Source of the DNA: Cyanodermella asteris
Taxonomy: Eukaryota > Ascomycota > Lecanoromycetes > Ostropales > Stictidaceae
DNA length: 64,000 nt
Assembly (NCBI GenBank): GCA_900618795.1
Contig: UYJD01000003.1
Coordinates: 1,723,336-1,787,335, forward strand
Reading direction: 5' to 3'
The number at the start of each line of letters is the position of its first letter. Position 1 is the first letter of the stretch. This document shows, piece after piece, positions 1 through 10,527 of this stretch. Under the pieces are notes generated by a model. The model worked only from the letters and a program-made list of their open reading frames with translations. It had not been told where the DNA came from and did no database searches. Both the position numbers and the translations under genes were made by a program.

Positions 1-659
1 CGCCTACACAGTCAACCAACCCGTGCCCACGTTACATGCCGAACATGCGGAAAGAGACCATAATGCCAATAGCAAGGCTTGCGTCGTCAACCTGCTGACT
101 AGCGTTCATGGGAAAGGTGTAGATAGTGAAAAGAACACCAAAGTCCATGCCGGCGAGGACCCGAGGACCATACCTCATGCCATCAGAGATACCTGATCTC
201 CATAAAGCAAAAAGGCCAACGCCAACTGCTAGGAGCGGCCATGCAGCGATAGTTAGCAGTCGACAAGCCCGAAAGTACTCGACATTTAACAGCTCCAATG
301 ATGCTAAACACGACTATGAAAACGCAGATTGGGATTATCTCAACGGCAGACCGCAGAGGGGTGTCCTGGAAGCTGGCCTGAAAGGCAAGAAGCAGGTAGA
401 GAAGACCACCATTTAACACTGCGCCGTGTATGAAGCTTCCAACCAGAGTCAAGACAGCAGTCCGTTGATTGAAAATGCGATACGGCAAAATTGGCTGAAC
501 TGGTCGCCTTTCGTATAAGCCAAAAATTGCCAAGACAAAAGCACCCAGTATGAACGGAACGAGTGTTTTGTAAGATGCCCACGGATATAAAGCGGCTGCC
601 CAAGATAGAGGAAGTGAGAACAAGGTCCTAAGGTCACAGGTACATGGAACCTTGACCAT
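1..659 (-). pseudogene. MFS (drug:H+ antiporter-like) transporter remnant, cut by window edge
   Basis: On the minus strand, reading from 659 downward, the translation has hydrophobic segments typical of the second half of a 14-TM major facilitator efflux pump: one around LVPFILGAFVLAIFGLYERR, one around IIPICVFIVVFSIIGAV and one around LLTIAAWPLLAVGVGLFALW. The first ~125 residues lie in one frame and the rest in another, with the change near 285-298, so the frame is not continuous there. The amino-terminal half is absent: homology begins within about 50 bp of a polyketide synthase remnant that runs the other way. Near 32-45 a GTAACG donor followed by a TTGAC branch and TAG could be an ordinary intron, so the gene probably continued beyond the left edge. 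MFS pumps commonly sit beside polyketide synthases and export the product. Alternative: a sequencing error at the frame change would leave one disruption fewer, but the missing N-terminal half would remain. Confidence 0.6.
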
Positions 660-663
660 GCAA

Positions 664-1406
664 CTGCAGGGATCAAGCTTGACTTCTTCCTTCTCTTTAG
701 CTCAATGTCTTCTGTAATCGGCCTCCCGGGACAAGCCAATTACGCATCTGCGAATAGCTTCCTCGATGCATTTGTTCAGTACCGCAACAACCTTGGCCTC
801 GCTTGCTCATCCGTGGACATCGGTCCAGTGGCTGATGTGGGCTTTCTGTCCGAGAGAGCCGCGCTCCTGGAGACAGCGACCTTGACTGGGTTCAAGACGC
901 TGCAAGAACAGGAAATGTTAGATGCCATTGCTCTCTCTATGATGGCCAAGCTGCCCAACGGTGACTCACACACCTCGGCCTTCTTCGACCCCAATGTGTT
1001 CGTCTTGGGCCTTGAGTCAACCATCTCACTTAGCAGCCCGGCCAACCGTGCTGTCTAGAGAAAGGACCGTCGTATGGCAATCTACCATAACGACAGTGGA
1101 TCTGCTGTTGATACCGTAAGCTCTTCCGACCAGCCCAAGACCTACATCGCAGACGCGCATCACAATCCGTCAGTTTTGAAGACTCCCGAGGCAGCGGCCT
1201 TTTTCGCACGGGAGATTGGCAAGCGTCTCTTCGGGCTTCTGCTGAAGGATGAGGATGACTTGAACACCAGCTTATCACTGGCGGACCTTGGCCTTGACTC
1301 ACTGGTTGCGATTGAACTACGTGTATGGTGGAAGCAGGCTTTCGGCTTCGACATCTCGGTTCTGGAAATGCTGTTGGACCTGGTCGTGAATGCTAATAAC
1401 AAGTGA
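664..1406 (+). pseudogene. Highly reducing type I polyketide synthase remnant (KR end plus ACP)
   Basis: The plus strand encodes the end of a ketoreductase domain (LDFFLLFSSMSSVIG, then GQANYASANSFLDAF, the usual KR core around the active-site Tyr). After a linker comes an acyl carrier protein with the phosphopantetheine site LGLDSLVAIELR and the downstream FGFDISVLEM. This is the standard C-terminal order of fungal highly reducing PKSs. All upstream domains (KS, AT, DH, MT, ER) are missing, since homology begins abruptly near 664. The remnant is not open throughout and is treated as a fossil with at least one internal break besides the lost front. It meets the MFS remnant head to head, which points to a rearranged, dead secondary-metabolite locus. 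The original product cannot be inferred. Confidence 0.8.
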
Positions 1407-2589
1407 GGCTTAGCACAAATTCTGATCATGGTCAATTTTGATGCAATGACAAGACAGATCCGATTCCACGTACATGTACACAACCTGGACCGTGTTCACT
1501 CCGCTCAAGCGATGCCGCAAGGCGTCCTGAATCGGCGTTGGAAACGCAGAGATGCCCCAAGCTTTGATTGAATTTGGTAGTCTGGGTACCCCGCGTTGGA
1601 CACCTTCGAGCCCGTGGTGCCTGCTACTCGTAGATACTAGCCAGTTGCTCAGCCTTCTCAAGCGCATCTTGGCAGCGGAACAATGTGGGTTCGAAATCGC
1701 AAGAGATTCGGTGTGTGATGACGAGGGCGCCCGGGGTGTGGAGTGCTGAGTCTCCGCTCCGCGAGGATCGCTACTACACCTGCAGGGATTGACAGTTTGT
1801 AGTGACTCTGTTCGTGTCCAAGCTCGGTGGTTTGGCGGTGCCTGTTGTCTTAATAGTCGTCCCAAGCAGGAAGTGACTAGACAGTTGTTTTGCCGCACAA
1901 GGTGCACGGAAAGAGGAAGTCTTTCCATCCATATCGCCCATCCAGCCATGGTTCGATGGACGAATCCCAATCAAGCTTCGAGAATTCCTGGAAAGATCAA
2001 GCCGCCGCCGCCGCCGTCGGCCGAAGGCTTGCGCTAAACCTTGAAGCTCGCTCTTGTAAGCGGGAGCGCGTGCGTAATGGCCAAGTCCAGCAGCTAATAC
2101 CAAAGGAGCATCTTTCCCCGTCAGACCGACAACCCAGCGATCCACGACAATCTCTCCCGTTCCTCGTGTTTGGCACATTCGACTAATCACAATAATTGTT
2201 GCAAGCCGTGTGAGAGTTCAAGTTATTCTCTGGGGGCATTTGACTTTCTGACGACGCTGGCTTTCTGGTGTGCTAGATAGTACACGGGACGGTGCTTCCG
2301 CGTTCAGGCTTTTTGGCTTTCACTTTCCGACCCTAGAAGATAAGCTAACTTACCAACGTTCCGCGTTTCGGCTCCCTTTTATTCACAGCCTCACACGTTT
2401 TTGGCACGTCACGATCGTTGTTCTGGTCCCCGGATCGAACGTGGAAGCTTAGTTTGTATACCATTGAAGTTATCTAGGGACGTTGCAATTGCAGGCGGGA
2501 GCATTATGCTGCGAGTCCGACACGGCTTTTGTACCCGGCAGGTGAAGTGAACGAACACCTATCGAGGACCGCTTGTGTCGAGAAGAACC
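1407..2589. other. Gene-free stretch between PKS remnant and membrane-protein gene
   Basis: Only short frames without recognisable domains were found on either strand. The first few hundred bases may be further decayed material from the PKS/MFS locus, but no fragment could be assigned. The last part should hold the promoter of the gene starting at 2590. Confidence 0.5.
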
Positions 2590-4269
2590 ATGTCAGGCGT
2601 GAAAAAGGATGCCGATCCCATGGCGTCTGCGACGGAGAAGCATTCTGAAGAGACTTTGCGGCCAGATCTGAGCTCGTCGTCGGCTGCTAGTTCGAGGCTG
2701 CCATCTGAATTGGACGCTACGTCCGTTAGACTCGACACGATAGGGACCTCACATAGCATCAATACCCCATCCGAGGAAAAAGCAGATTCCAGAGCTACCC
2801 ATCCGTCTCCATTATCTAATCTCTTAACACTACACACAACATCAACCAGCCCGTCCGTTTCCAGATCCACACCTCGGCCCGCGGGTATCCTGCGCCATGA
2901 TGGAGTCCCACTCTCCTCGTCCGATTCTTCAGGGACGCTCAAAGTCACGCGGCAGGACCTCTTCAATGGCATTCCCCTCGCGGCCATCATGCTCCTCGAT
3001 CTCGCTAATTCCGGCGATTTTCCCGCAAACGTCTTCAACGACAGGCCAGTCCCGACCTTCGCCATGGTGTTGATGGCCATCGGCGCCACTTTTGCCTTAG
3101 TAATGTCCATCGTAGCCTTCACCGACGCCCGACGAAGCTGGACGACCATCACCAAACTCCGAAAAGAAAAACTCGAGCTACATGGCAAAGCAAGCAGAGC
3201 AGTCGCCTCCACCAACGCCGAGAAAGCGGTTGCAGACGAGAACCCGACTTTGCAGACATTCATCCACCTGAACAGACGCGATCTCGGAACCGAATTCTTC
3301 GAACGCTTTGGTATGGAACTCTTCATGGGCATCGCCGCTTTTCTGGTAGCCATAGGCACCTACCTCGCCATAGGCGGCGACAACGACGACGTGTTCCTCG
3401 CTTCGAACCTCCTCTCCGGATACATCGGCAACGCCCCCGCCGTAATCTACGGCATCATCAACTCCGCCTGGAGCGTCGTCATCTTCCTGCGCGCCCGCCG
3501 CCAACGCCACGCCGCAAACATCATAGAAGGAGGCCATCTTGCGCGCGAAGCCCTGTATAAAAGGGCCAAATTCATTCAGATCCATGCCGCGTTCAGCGGG
3601 TTCAGCTGCCTCGTTAGTGGCGCGTTGGGAATGGTTACGCCGACGCAGTGGCAGCCGTACCCGGTCCTGGCGGTGTTGGGGATCATGTTTGCGTATACGA
3701 CGTGGTTGTTTCGTAGGAGAGTCGGATATGTGAGGGCGGGTTTGGGGAAGTTCAGCGCTGACTTGACGACGGGGGATCTGGTACACGAGATTGAGTTGCT
3801 GTTGACGCTTAAGGAGGAGACGTTGGCCAAGGCGAGGGAGCCAGCGGAGAAGGTGCGGGAGCGGGTTTATGATCGGATGGCACTGGCGGAGTTCTTGCAA
3901 CGACTCACCCTCTGTGGCGCATTTGAAAAGTTCTGCATCCGCTTGACAGATCTTGGATCGGACGTGTCTGGCACGATTCAGTCGCAGATTGTGCAGCTCG
4001 TCAAGGAGCGCCAAATCGACGAAGTCACGCCAGAAATCGTCTTGAGGCTGGCGGACGAGGTCAACGCAACTACAAAAGACGGCGGACACGCTGAAGACGG
4101 GAATGGCGCCGTGTACCAGGCTTTGGGAGAGATATGTGCGCGACTGCTCCGTAAGAAGGCCATCCTGCGCAGGATAGCGATGCGATCACGGTTTCTGGTG
4201 GAATTGCTGGGGTCGCACATGATTTCGTTTCCCGACGATCGGACTACTTTTGAGAAGGAGTCAGCTTGA
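2590..4269 (+). CDS. Conserved fungal polytopic membrane protein of unknown function
   Basis: A single uninterrupted frame of 559 residues; the start is the first in-frame ATG (2590). Residues 1 to about 150 are Ser/Thr/Pro-rich and look disordered. Hydrophobic segments follow at about residues 155-178 (FAMVLMAIGATFALVMSIVA), 242-262 (LFMGIAAFLVAIGTYLAIGG), 275-297 (GNAPAVIYGIINSAWSVVIF) and 330-375 (probably two helices). Charged loops between them include a long KLRKEKLELHGK stretch. The last ~170 residues are soluble and mostly helical. No signal peptide or catalytic motif was recognised. I recognise the type, a lineage-restricted ascomycete membrane protein, but know no function for it. 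It lies tail to tail with NSR1. Confidence 0.8.
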   Translation: MSGVKKDADPMASATEKHSEETLRPDLSSSSAASSRLPSELDATSVRLDTIGTSHSINTPSEEKADSRATHPSPLSNLLTLHTTSTSPSVSRSTPRPAGILRHDGVPLSSSDSSGTLKVTRQDLFNGIPLAAIMLLDLANSGDFPANVFNDRPVPTFAMVLMAIGATFALVMSIVAFTDARRSWTTITKLRKEKLELHGKASRAVASTNAEKAVADENPTLQTFIHLNRRDLGTEFFERFGMELFMGIAAFLVAIGTYLAIGGDNDDVFLASNLLSGYIGNAPAVIYGIINSAWSVVIFLRARRQRHAANIIEGGHLAREALYKRAKFIQIHAAFSGFSCLVSGALGMVTPTQWQPYPVLAVLGIMFAYTTWLFRRRVGYVRAGLGKFSADLTTGDLVHEIELLLTLKEETLAKAREPAEKVRERVYDRMALAEFLQRLTLCGAFEKFCIRLTDLGSDVSGTIQSQIVQLVKERQIDEVTPEIVLRLADEVNATTKDGGHAEDGNGAVYQALGEICARLLRKKAILRRIAMRSRFLVELLGSHMISFPDDRTTFEKESA

Positions 4270-4980
4270 GCGGATGTCGGGGGAGCGAGCGGGTCTCGAA
4301 ATGATGAGTGAACGACTGCATAGCATGGCGTTAATGGGCAGGAGGGCCCTTGTTTTTGACAGAAGCAATTTCTGCGTCCGAATACAATTGGTTGGCGTTG
4401 ACCGTTGGTACAGATGTGGAACCTGGATCCATTTCTGACTTTCTTCATTTATATGGCTGCTGGGTTTGAACATCAGCAGGAACACGTCTAGATGAGAGGA
4501 TGTTGAGGTGCTGCGTAAGGTCAACCTAGCCAGAGGACTCCATGAATTATCGGACGCCGACAAATTAGCTTGAAACGAAGCTTGATACCTTCAAGCCGTT
4601 CCCGGAAAGCCTGGCGGCAATTTTTTGACCATCCTTAAACGTCTGGTCACTGCAACCCGTTCTGATCCTACACATGAGGACCTAATGATGAGGGCATTGT
4701 ACTTCCTTATCGGCACGAAAATGTCATGTCACAGACGCGCTTGGAGCAGTAGCCTCTTTCGAACGTGTATTCTACCTAACGACTGCACAAGTCGAGCCAT
4801 TACGTTACATACAAATCGTGAGCGCACCATTTTCGTAAGCCATTGATCAGCTTCGAGACCCAACGCCCTTGGTTCCCAGTACAAAAGAAAAGCAAAAAGC
4901 CCATCTACTTACCAAATCGCAAAAATGGTTTGATGCCACTTGTAGTAGTTTGTAGTTTTCGCATGGTCTCTCCTCATTCC
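4270..4980. other. Convergent intergenic region (3' ends)
   Basis: The region lies between the stop codons of the membrane-protein gene (plus) and NSR1 (minus), so it should hold both 3' UTRs and terminators. No coding sequence, RNA gene or repeat was recognised. Confidence 0.5.
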
Positions 4981-6339
4981 TTAGAATGTCATCTTCTTGC
5001 CCTGGAAGCTGCCGAAGCCGCCACGGTTGGTGCTACCACCGCGACCGCCACCACGGCCTCCACGATCGCCGAAACCACCACGTCCACGACCACCACGGTC
5101 GCCGAAGCCACCGCGGCCTCGGCCACGTCCACGGCCGCCACGATCACCGAAACCACCGCGAGGCGAGTCATTGTTCTGGCGGGGCTGGCTGTAGTCGAGT
5201 CTGATCGGGCGTCCAGAGATGAAAGCACCGGACATGCCATCGTGAGCAGCTTGAGCCTCCTCAACACTGTTGAATTGAACGTAACCGAAACCCTTGGGTG
5301 TACCGTCTTCGGGCCTGGTAGGAAGACGAATGTGCTTCAATCCCTCGTAACCTGCAAACGCCTCACCAACAACGGACTCGTCAGCCTCGAAAGAGAGGTT
5401 GCCAACGAAGAGTGTGTCGCTCGGCTCACTAGGCTGATCGCCGTACTGCTTCGCGCGCTGTTGCTGGCGCTGACCATTGTTGTTGTTGTCGCCACGGGGT
5501 TGAGAGTAATCGACATTGATAGCACGACCGTCAATCTCAGCACCAGTCATCTCGGTGTGTGCCTTGATGGCGTCGTCGAGGTTCGTAAACTCAACATAGC
5601 CGAAACCCTTGGAGCGGCCGGAATCGCGGTCGGTGACTACGTTGGCGCGAATGATCTCACCGAACTTTTCAAACTCCTGACGAAGGTAGGCGTCATCAAC
5701 GTTCCATGACAGGCTGCCAACGAACAGGTTCTTCGTCTCATTGCCATTGGCCTCGGCCTTCTGCTTCTTCGCCTGAGGTGGAGCGGCATCCTCGGCCTTG
5801 CGCTTCTTGGACACGGGCTTCTCTTCCTCCTCTTCCTCCTCGGACTCATCGCTGTCCTCAGAGTCGTCGGAGTCCTCGTCGGAAGACTCAGCGGCCTTCG
5901 CCTTGGGTGTCTTTGTCTTCTCCTCGCTGTCGTCGTCGGATGAGTCGGACTCATCGGATGACTCCTCGGCGGCAGCCTTCTTGTTCACAGCCTTAGGCTT
6001 GCCGTTTGTAATAGGCTTAGCTTCGTCGTCAGACCCGTCAGAATCCTCAGAATCATCGGAGTCGTCAGATTCAACCTTAGCCTTGGCCTTGCCATTGGCC
6101 TTTCCGTTCGCAACCGGGTTCTTCTTTTCCTCGACGGACTCGTCATCAGAGGCAGAGCTGTCTTCGGAAGCGGAGGACGCGGAGTCATCGTCGCTTTCCT
6201 CATCGCTGGACTCGACCTTCTTGGCCTTCTTGTCAACCTGCTTCGAGACCTCTTTGACGGCCTTAGCCTTGACAGCCGGAGCTGACTTGGTCACTGCGCT
6301 AGCCTTGACAGGCTTGGTCTGTGTCTTTGATTTCGCCAT
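4981..6339 (-). CDS. NSR1: Nucleolin-like nucleolar protein NSR1/GAR2
   Basis: Intronless coding frame of 452 residues. Layout: a Lys-rich start (about 1-45); alternating Ser/Asp/Glu tracts (about 45-190) of the kind phosphorylated by CK2; a basic KKRKAEDAAPPQAKKQK stretch as likely nuclear signal; RRM1 from about 202 (RNP2 LFVGSL, RNP1 KGFGYVEF); RRM2 from about 305 (LFVGNL, KGFGYVQF); and a GAR tail of FGDRGGRGRG repeats from about 390. This is exactly the architecture of yeast Nsr1 and fission-yeast Gar2, which bind pre-rRNA and act in 18S rRNA processing and small-subunit assembly in the nucleolus. The ATG at 6337-6339 is the first in frame. A probable intron lies just upstream in the 5' UTR. 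The GC-rich GAR codons create long antisense open frames that I regard as artefacts. Confidence 0.95.
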   Translation of the reverse strand: MAKSKTQTKPVKASAVTKSAPAVKAKAVKEVSKQVDKKAKKVESSDEESDDDSASSASEDSSASDDESVEEKKNPVANGKANGKAKAKVESDDSDDSEDSDGSDDEAKPITNGKPKAVNKKAAAEESSDESDSSDDDSEEKTKTPKAKAAESSDEDSDDSEDSDESEEEEEEEKPVSKKRKAEDAAPPQAKKQKAEANGNETKNLFVGSLSWNVDDAYLRQEFEKFGEIIRANVVTDRDSGRSKGFGYVEFTNLDDAIKAHTEMTGAEIDGRAINVDYSQPRGDNNNNGQRQQQRAKQYGDQPSEPSDTLFVGNLSFEADESVVGEAFAGYEGLKHIRLPTRPEDGTPKGFGYVQFNSVEEAQAAHDGMSGAFISGRPIRLDYSQPRQNNDSPRGGFGDRGGRGRGRGRGGFGDRGGRGRGGFGDRGGRGGGRGGSTNRGGFGSFQGKKMTF

Positions 6340-6359
6340 TGTGTTTGTTGCGAGAATTT

Positions 6360-6437
6360 CTGCAAGTACGTTAGCAGTGATCCAAAGCAGTGATCGAAGA
6401 TAAGTTGCGATAGTAAATCTGTGACAGGGTATCTCAC
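6360..6437 (-). other. Probable 5' UTR intron of NSR1
   Basis: On the minus strand a GTGAGA donor (GT at 6437-6436) is followed by GCTAACGTACTTGCAG, a branch site plus acceptor ending at 6360. The 78-nt length is typical. Splicing would join the leader to the exon carrying the ATG 21 nt further on. Leader introns are common in highly expressed nucleolar and ribosomal genes. No snoRNA boxes were seen inside it. Confidence 0.6.
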
Positions 6438-7113
6438 GTTCTCTGCAACGGTATCTTCAAGTAGCCCTCTGGATCTCACTCAAGCCCACTGAGAAGCAAT
6501 GCTTCTGAAGATGGAAGTCTCAAGACTTGAAACCAACGAACCCTCTGAACCCACAGGAAGTGACGCAAACTCGAAATGAGTAGCGGTCAACGTGCGACAA
6601 AAGCCCTCTTGAATGTGCAGACAACGACCCCCGGCGAAAGGTGTGTCCTTGATCAAAACCCTCTGACCCTCAAGCCCTCAAGTGCCCACTGATATCCCAC
6701 GAGACTATCTGCAATGATGCTAGATGTCTGAAGTAGTTTTCTCGAGTGTCCTACTTGTGTATGCTCACAGCCCACAAAGGTGCCCACAAAATTTCTTGAC
6801 TCGAAGAAAAGTGACTGTAGTCACGAACCGACAGAACCCACTGACCTTAGATGTGCGATGAAAAAAGAAGTGAGTACGCGCGCAAGACTGATGTTTGTCT
6901 TGTGGCTGGGAAAGGATGTGTGAGGAGGAGAAGAAAAGGTGGTGTGCGCAAATCGAGTCTTTATCGGCGCTGGAAAAAAGTTTCTGTGGCACCGGAGCTG
7001 GGCTCCTAGCGCGGGAGCTTGGGCTACTTCCAGTTCGCGCTGGCTCGAGTACTCGGCTTGACCTGTACAGCAATTGTTCCTACAGGCCAATTCGAAAGCG
7101 AACCACGTCCAGC
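6438..7113. other. Divergent promoter region NSR1/ALG6
   Basis: This is about 0.68 kb between the NSR1 leader (minus) and the ALG6 start (plus). It should hold both promoters. No further gene, repeat or clear binding-site cluster was recognised. Confidence 0.5.
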
Positions 7114-8966
7114 ATGTCATCGTCACATAGACCACGGAAGCGGAAAGATGGTGCGATGGCAGTGGTACGACCCAATGGCCAGCGGACGGAGCCGACCTCA
7201 TTCAACCTCGCCCAGATTCTGAGTCCGGGCCGGAAGACGACACAATGGGTGTTGCTTCCCCTGATACTCATGATCGCAGCCCTGTTTAGGTGGTCCCTGG
7301 GGCTATGGGGATACTCAGGTTTGTCACTTGAGACTGGTGTGAGGAACAGAGCTGACGGCTGGGTACAGGTTATCAAGTTTCGCCTATGCATGGCGACTTT
7401 GAAGCGCAACGACATTGGATGGAGATCACAATACACCTCCCGCCTGCCAGATGGTACTTCTACGATCTTCAGTACTGGGGGCTGGACTATCCGCCTTTGA
7501 CGGCATATCACAGCTGGATTCTAGGCAAGATCGGCTCTATCCTCTCCCCGGCGTGGTTTGCCCTGGATACTTCAAGAGGAATCGAGGACCCAGGGCTGAA
7601 GCTTTACATGCGGGCAACAGTCCTGATATCTGAATATATGGTCTACATACCGGCAGCGATCATGCTGTTCAAGCGCTACACCAGCCTACACGGAGCAAGC
7701 AGGTGGGAAATGACCGTTGCCCTGACCGCTTTCTTGATGCAACCAGGAACCCTTCTCATTGATCACGGCCACTTTCAGTACAATACGGTCATGCTCGGCT
7801 TGGTTCTGGGAGCCATGTCGAGCTTTTTCGCGGGGAGATTCTCCTTGGGATGTGGCCTTTTCGTTGCTGCGCTTTGTTTCAAGCAGATGGCGCTCTACTA
7901 CGCCCCTGCAGTTTTCGCCTACCTGCTTGGTGTCTGCCTCTTCCCTATCAACATTACCAGATTTTTGCGAATTGCTGTGAGCACCGCTCTCGCCTTTGCG
8001 ATTGTTTTTGCCCCTTTGCTTCTCGGAGCTTTTTATAGCCATAGTCGAGATGCCGGCCTGGTCAGAACGTTGAGACCCCCTGAGCTTTTCACCTCTTTGG
8101 CCAGCATCAGCCCGGTACCCCTGGATTTGAAGAGCCCTTTGTATATCCCAGCCCTACACCTGACCCAAGCGATCCACCGCATATTTCCATTCGCTCGAGG
8201 GCTCTTCGAAGATAAGGTGGCTAACTTCTGGTGCACGTTACATACTGCCTACAAGCTCTCGGGCTTTCCTACTCAACTTCTCACCCGGATTTCCTTACTT
8301 GCGACGCTAGCCTCGATCTTCCCAGCCTGTCTTATGATCTTCCTCAAGCCTAGGCGAGAGCTTCTGCCTTATGCTTTGGCTTCTTGTGCCTGGGGATTCT
8401 TCATGTTCTCGTTTCAAGTACATGAGAAATCGGTGTTGCTACCACTCCTACCTATGACTACGCTCCTCGCCGGGCCGGACGGACTATCGACAGAAACCCG
8501 CGCCTGGATCGGGTTTGCCAACCTCATTGGCTCATGGACAATGTACCCACTGCTCAAGCGAGATGAATTGACGATACCTTACGCCACAATCACGTTGCTC
8601 TGGGCCTATCTCCTCGAGCTTCCGCCCATGAACTGGAATATCTACCGTCCGGATAAGTCGACAGACAAGCAGGCAGGCTTCCTCACATCAGCGTTGCACA
8701 CGGGGTTTTACGTCATAGCATTAATATGGCACGGCTGTGAAGCTTTCATCTCGCCACCGGACCGATTCCCGGACTTGTGGGTCGTTCTGAATTGCTGCAT
8801 TGGCGCTACCGCGTTTGGCATCTGTTATCTGTGGTGTACAGGGCAGCTTCTATACTACAGCGGACTGGTTGACTTTGCCAAGATTCAGGCGATGCAAGAT
8901 GCTCAGGTCGAGAAAGCGAAGCAGGACATTGCTGCGCGAAGACAACAATCGTCGAAGAGAAAGTAA
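7114..8966 (+). CDS. ALG6: Dol-P-Glc:Man9GlcNAc2-PP-dolichol alpha-1,3-glucosyltransferase
   Basis: Two exons, 7114-7318 and 7369-8966, with a 50-nt intron (GTTTGTC donor, GTACAG acceptor), give 600 residues. Splicing makes the family's most conserved block GYQVSPMHGDFEAQRHWMEI, followed by DLQYWGLDYPPLTAYHSWIL. The acidic residues of this first lumenal loop are typical of ALG6/ALG8. The TAYHSW wording after YPPL favours ALG6 over ALG8. Many hydrophobic helices follow, and the tail is lysine-rich. The enzyme adds the first glucose to the lipid-linked N-glycan precursor in the ER membrane, using dolichyl-phosphate glucose. The start is the first ATG of the open exon and is followed by a basic cytosolic stretch and TM1. 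It is divergent from NSR1. Confidence 0.93.
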
Positions 8967-9505
8967 GCAGTGCGACGACTCTGATCCAGACAGGATGGTC
9001 TTCCGACACGACAAAGGATCCAGGGGCGACCAATCCGGTGGGAGCCCAAGCGGCCAGGCAGGCTTCGCAAGATGTCTGAATGCTCCAGATATCATACCGC
9101 CTGCTTGCAGGCCAGGCTTGCCCCATCACGGTGCAAGACTACGACAACTCAATGACCATCAACGGTAGATGCACGCCAAAGCCAAGAATGCTGCACCTTG
9201 GGCATATAATGCGCCGGACGCTATGTATAGAAGACACAAGACGTAAAATTTCAAGTCGAATCACCGAAGGTACACAAGAGCCAAGGCATCAGCCTGACCA
9301 AACTAAATACTTAATCTAGCCAGGATTTCTGGTTCGATAATTCAGCTTCAATTTATCCTCGGCCTCTCGGATCCTTCCATGTTGCGCTGGAATAGTATGT
9401 TACAGGCAGCAAATGCCCTGCATGTCACAGAGGTCTTGTCGCTGTCTTGACCAAGTCTTTTTGTGAATTTGTCCACACTCTTCATCTCATCTCACTATCG
9501 TGTGA
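8967..9505. other. Convergent intergenic region ALG6/SPE3
   Basis: Both flanking genes end here, so the stretch is expected to be 3' UTR and terminators. No coding potential or structured RNA was recognised. Confidence 0.5.
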
Positions 9506-10527
9506 TCAAGCGTTCTTGAGTGCCTTCTTTGCGAAAGTCGGCAGGACGAACGCGGCACGGTGGACCTCTCTGTTGTAGTATCTGCACAGCTTCTCCTCCT
9601 CCTCGGGTTCCCAATGTCTCAAAGGCTCACGAAGGTTGGCCTTGGGGTTCTTGCAGCACATCATGAAACCGATCTGACCGCTCGGGTAGGTGGGGATAGT
9701 CGTGAAAGCGTACTCGACAACGGGAAAGATCTCGTGGCAGTCCTTCTTGAGCGTCTTGATCAAGTCAAGATGCAGCCATTGGTTCTCGCCTATCCTCAGG
9801 TCAGCATGTCAAATCACAATCGATGCGTGCCACAAACTCACCCTGCGTCGCAATGATTCCGCCCTCTCTCAAAGCACCTCCCATCAACTCAAAATACTCC
9901 TTACGGAACAGCGTCTCAGCCGGACCATTAGGATCACTGCTATCAGTGATAATGACATCAAACTTCTCCTTCTCGCCCTTATCGTGTCGTTCCTTCAGGT
10001 ACGCAAACCCATGACCCACAATCGTCTTCGTCTTGGGATGCTGAAACCCAATGCTCATACCCGGCAGGTACTTCTTGCTAACACGAATGACCGCCTCGTC
10101 GATATCCACCAGCGTCGCGCTGTTGATGCCCGGGTGCTTGACAATCTCGCGCAGCACGCCGCCGTCTCCGCCGCCGATGACGAGCACGTCCTTGGGGTCC
10201 GGGTGCGACATGAGCGGCAGGTGCGTGATCATCTCCTGGTAGGAGAACTCGTCGCGCTCGGTGCATTGGATGGCGTTGTCGAGCACCAGCACGGTGCCGT
10301 GGTTGGAGGATTCGAAGACGAGCACGTCCTGGTACTTGGACTTTTCGTGGTGGAGCACCTGGTTGACTTTCAGGGACATGGCTTCGCCGGGCCAGAGGGG
10401 CCCGCGCTCGTGGAACCAGCCATCTTTGGAGGAGTGTCAGTCTCGAAGAGTGGCGAGCTCTGGCGGAGGGTTTTCTGCGTGAGCTCGACTTACCGACGAT
10501 GGTCTCGTGCTTGATTTCTTCTCCCAT
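9506..10527 (-). CDS. SPE3: Spermidine synthase
   Basis: Three exons on the minus strand: 10494-10527, 9842-10423 and 9506-9789. The introns are 70 and 52 nt; all phases close and give 299 residues, the normal family length. The first exon encodes only [11 protein letters not shown] and part of a Gly. The second begins [20 protein letters not shown], the usual N-terminal gate region. The methyltransferase-like core shows the nucleotide-binding motif [18 protein letters not shown] and the catalytic-site [13 protein letters not shown]. The enzyme transfers an aminopropyl group from decarboxylated S-adenosylmethionine to putrescine in the cytosol. There is no fusion to saccharopine reductase, unlike in basidiomycetes. 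Spliced leader and start are supported by the family's conserved DGWF block. Confidence 0.95.

Noticed and set aside
4843-5709. Long plus-strand open frame of 288 codons opposite NSR1, rich in Ala/Thr/Val
   Set aside because: It mirrors the GC-rich GAR and RRM codons of NSR1; the antisense translation is low-complexity and has no domain.
5798-6403. Ser-rich plus-strand open frame opposite the NSR1 acidic region
   Set aside because: It is the reverse complement of the Ser/Asp/Glu repeats, an artefact of codon composition.
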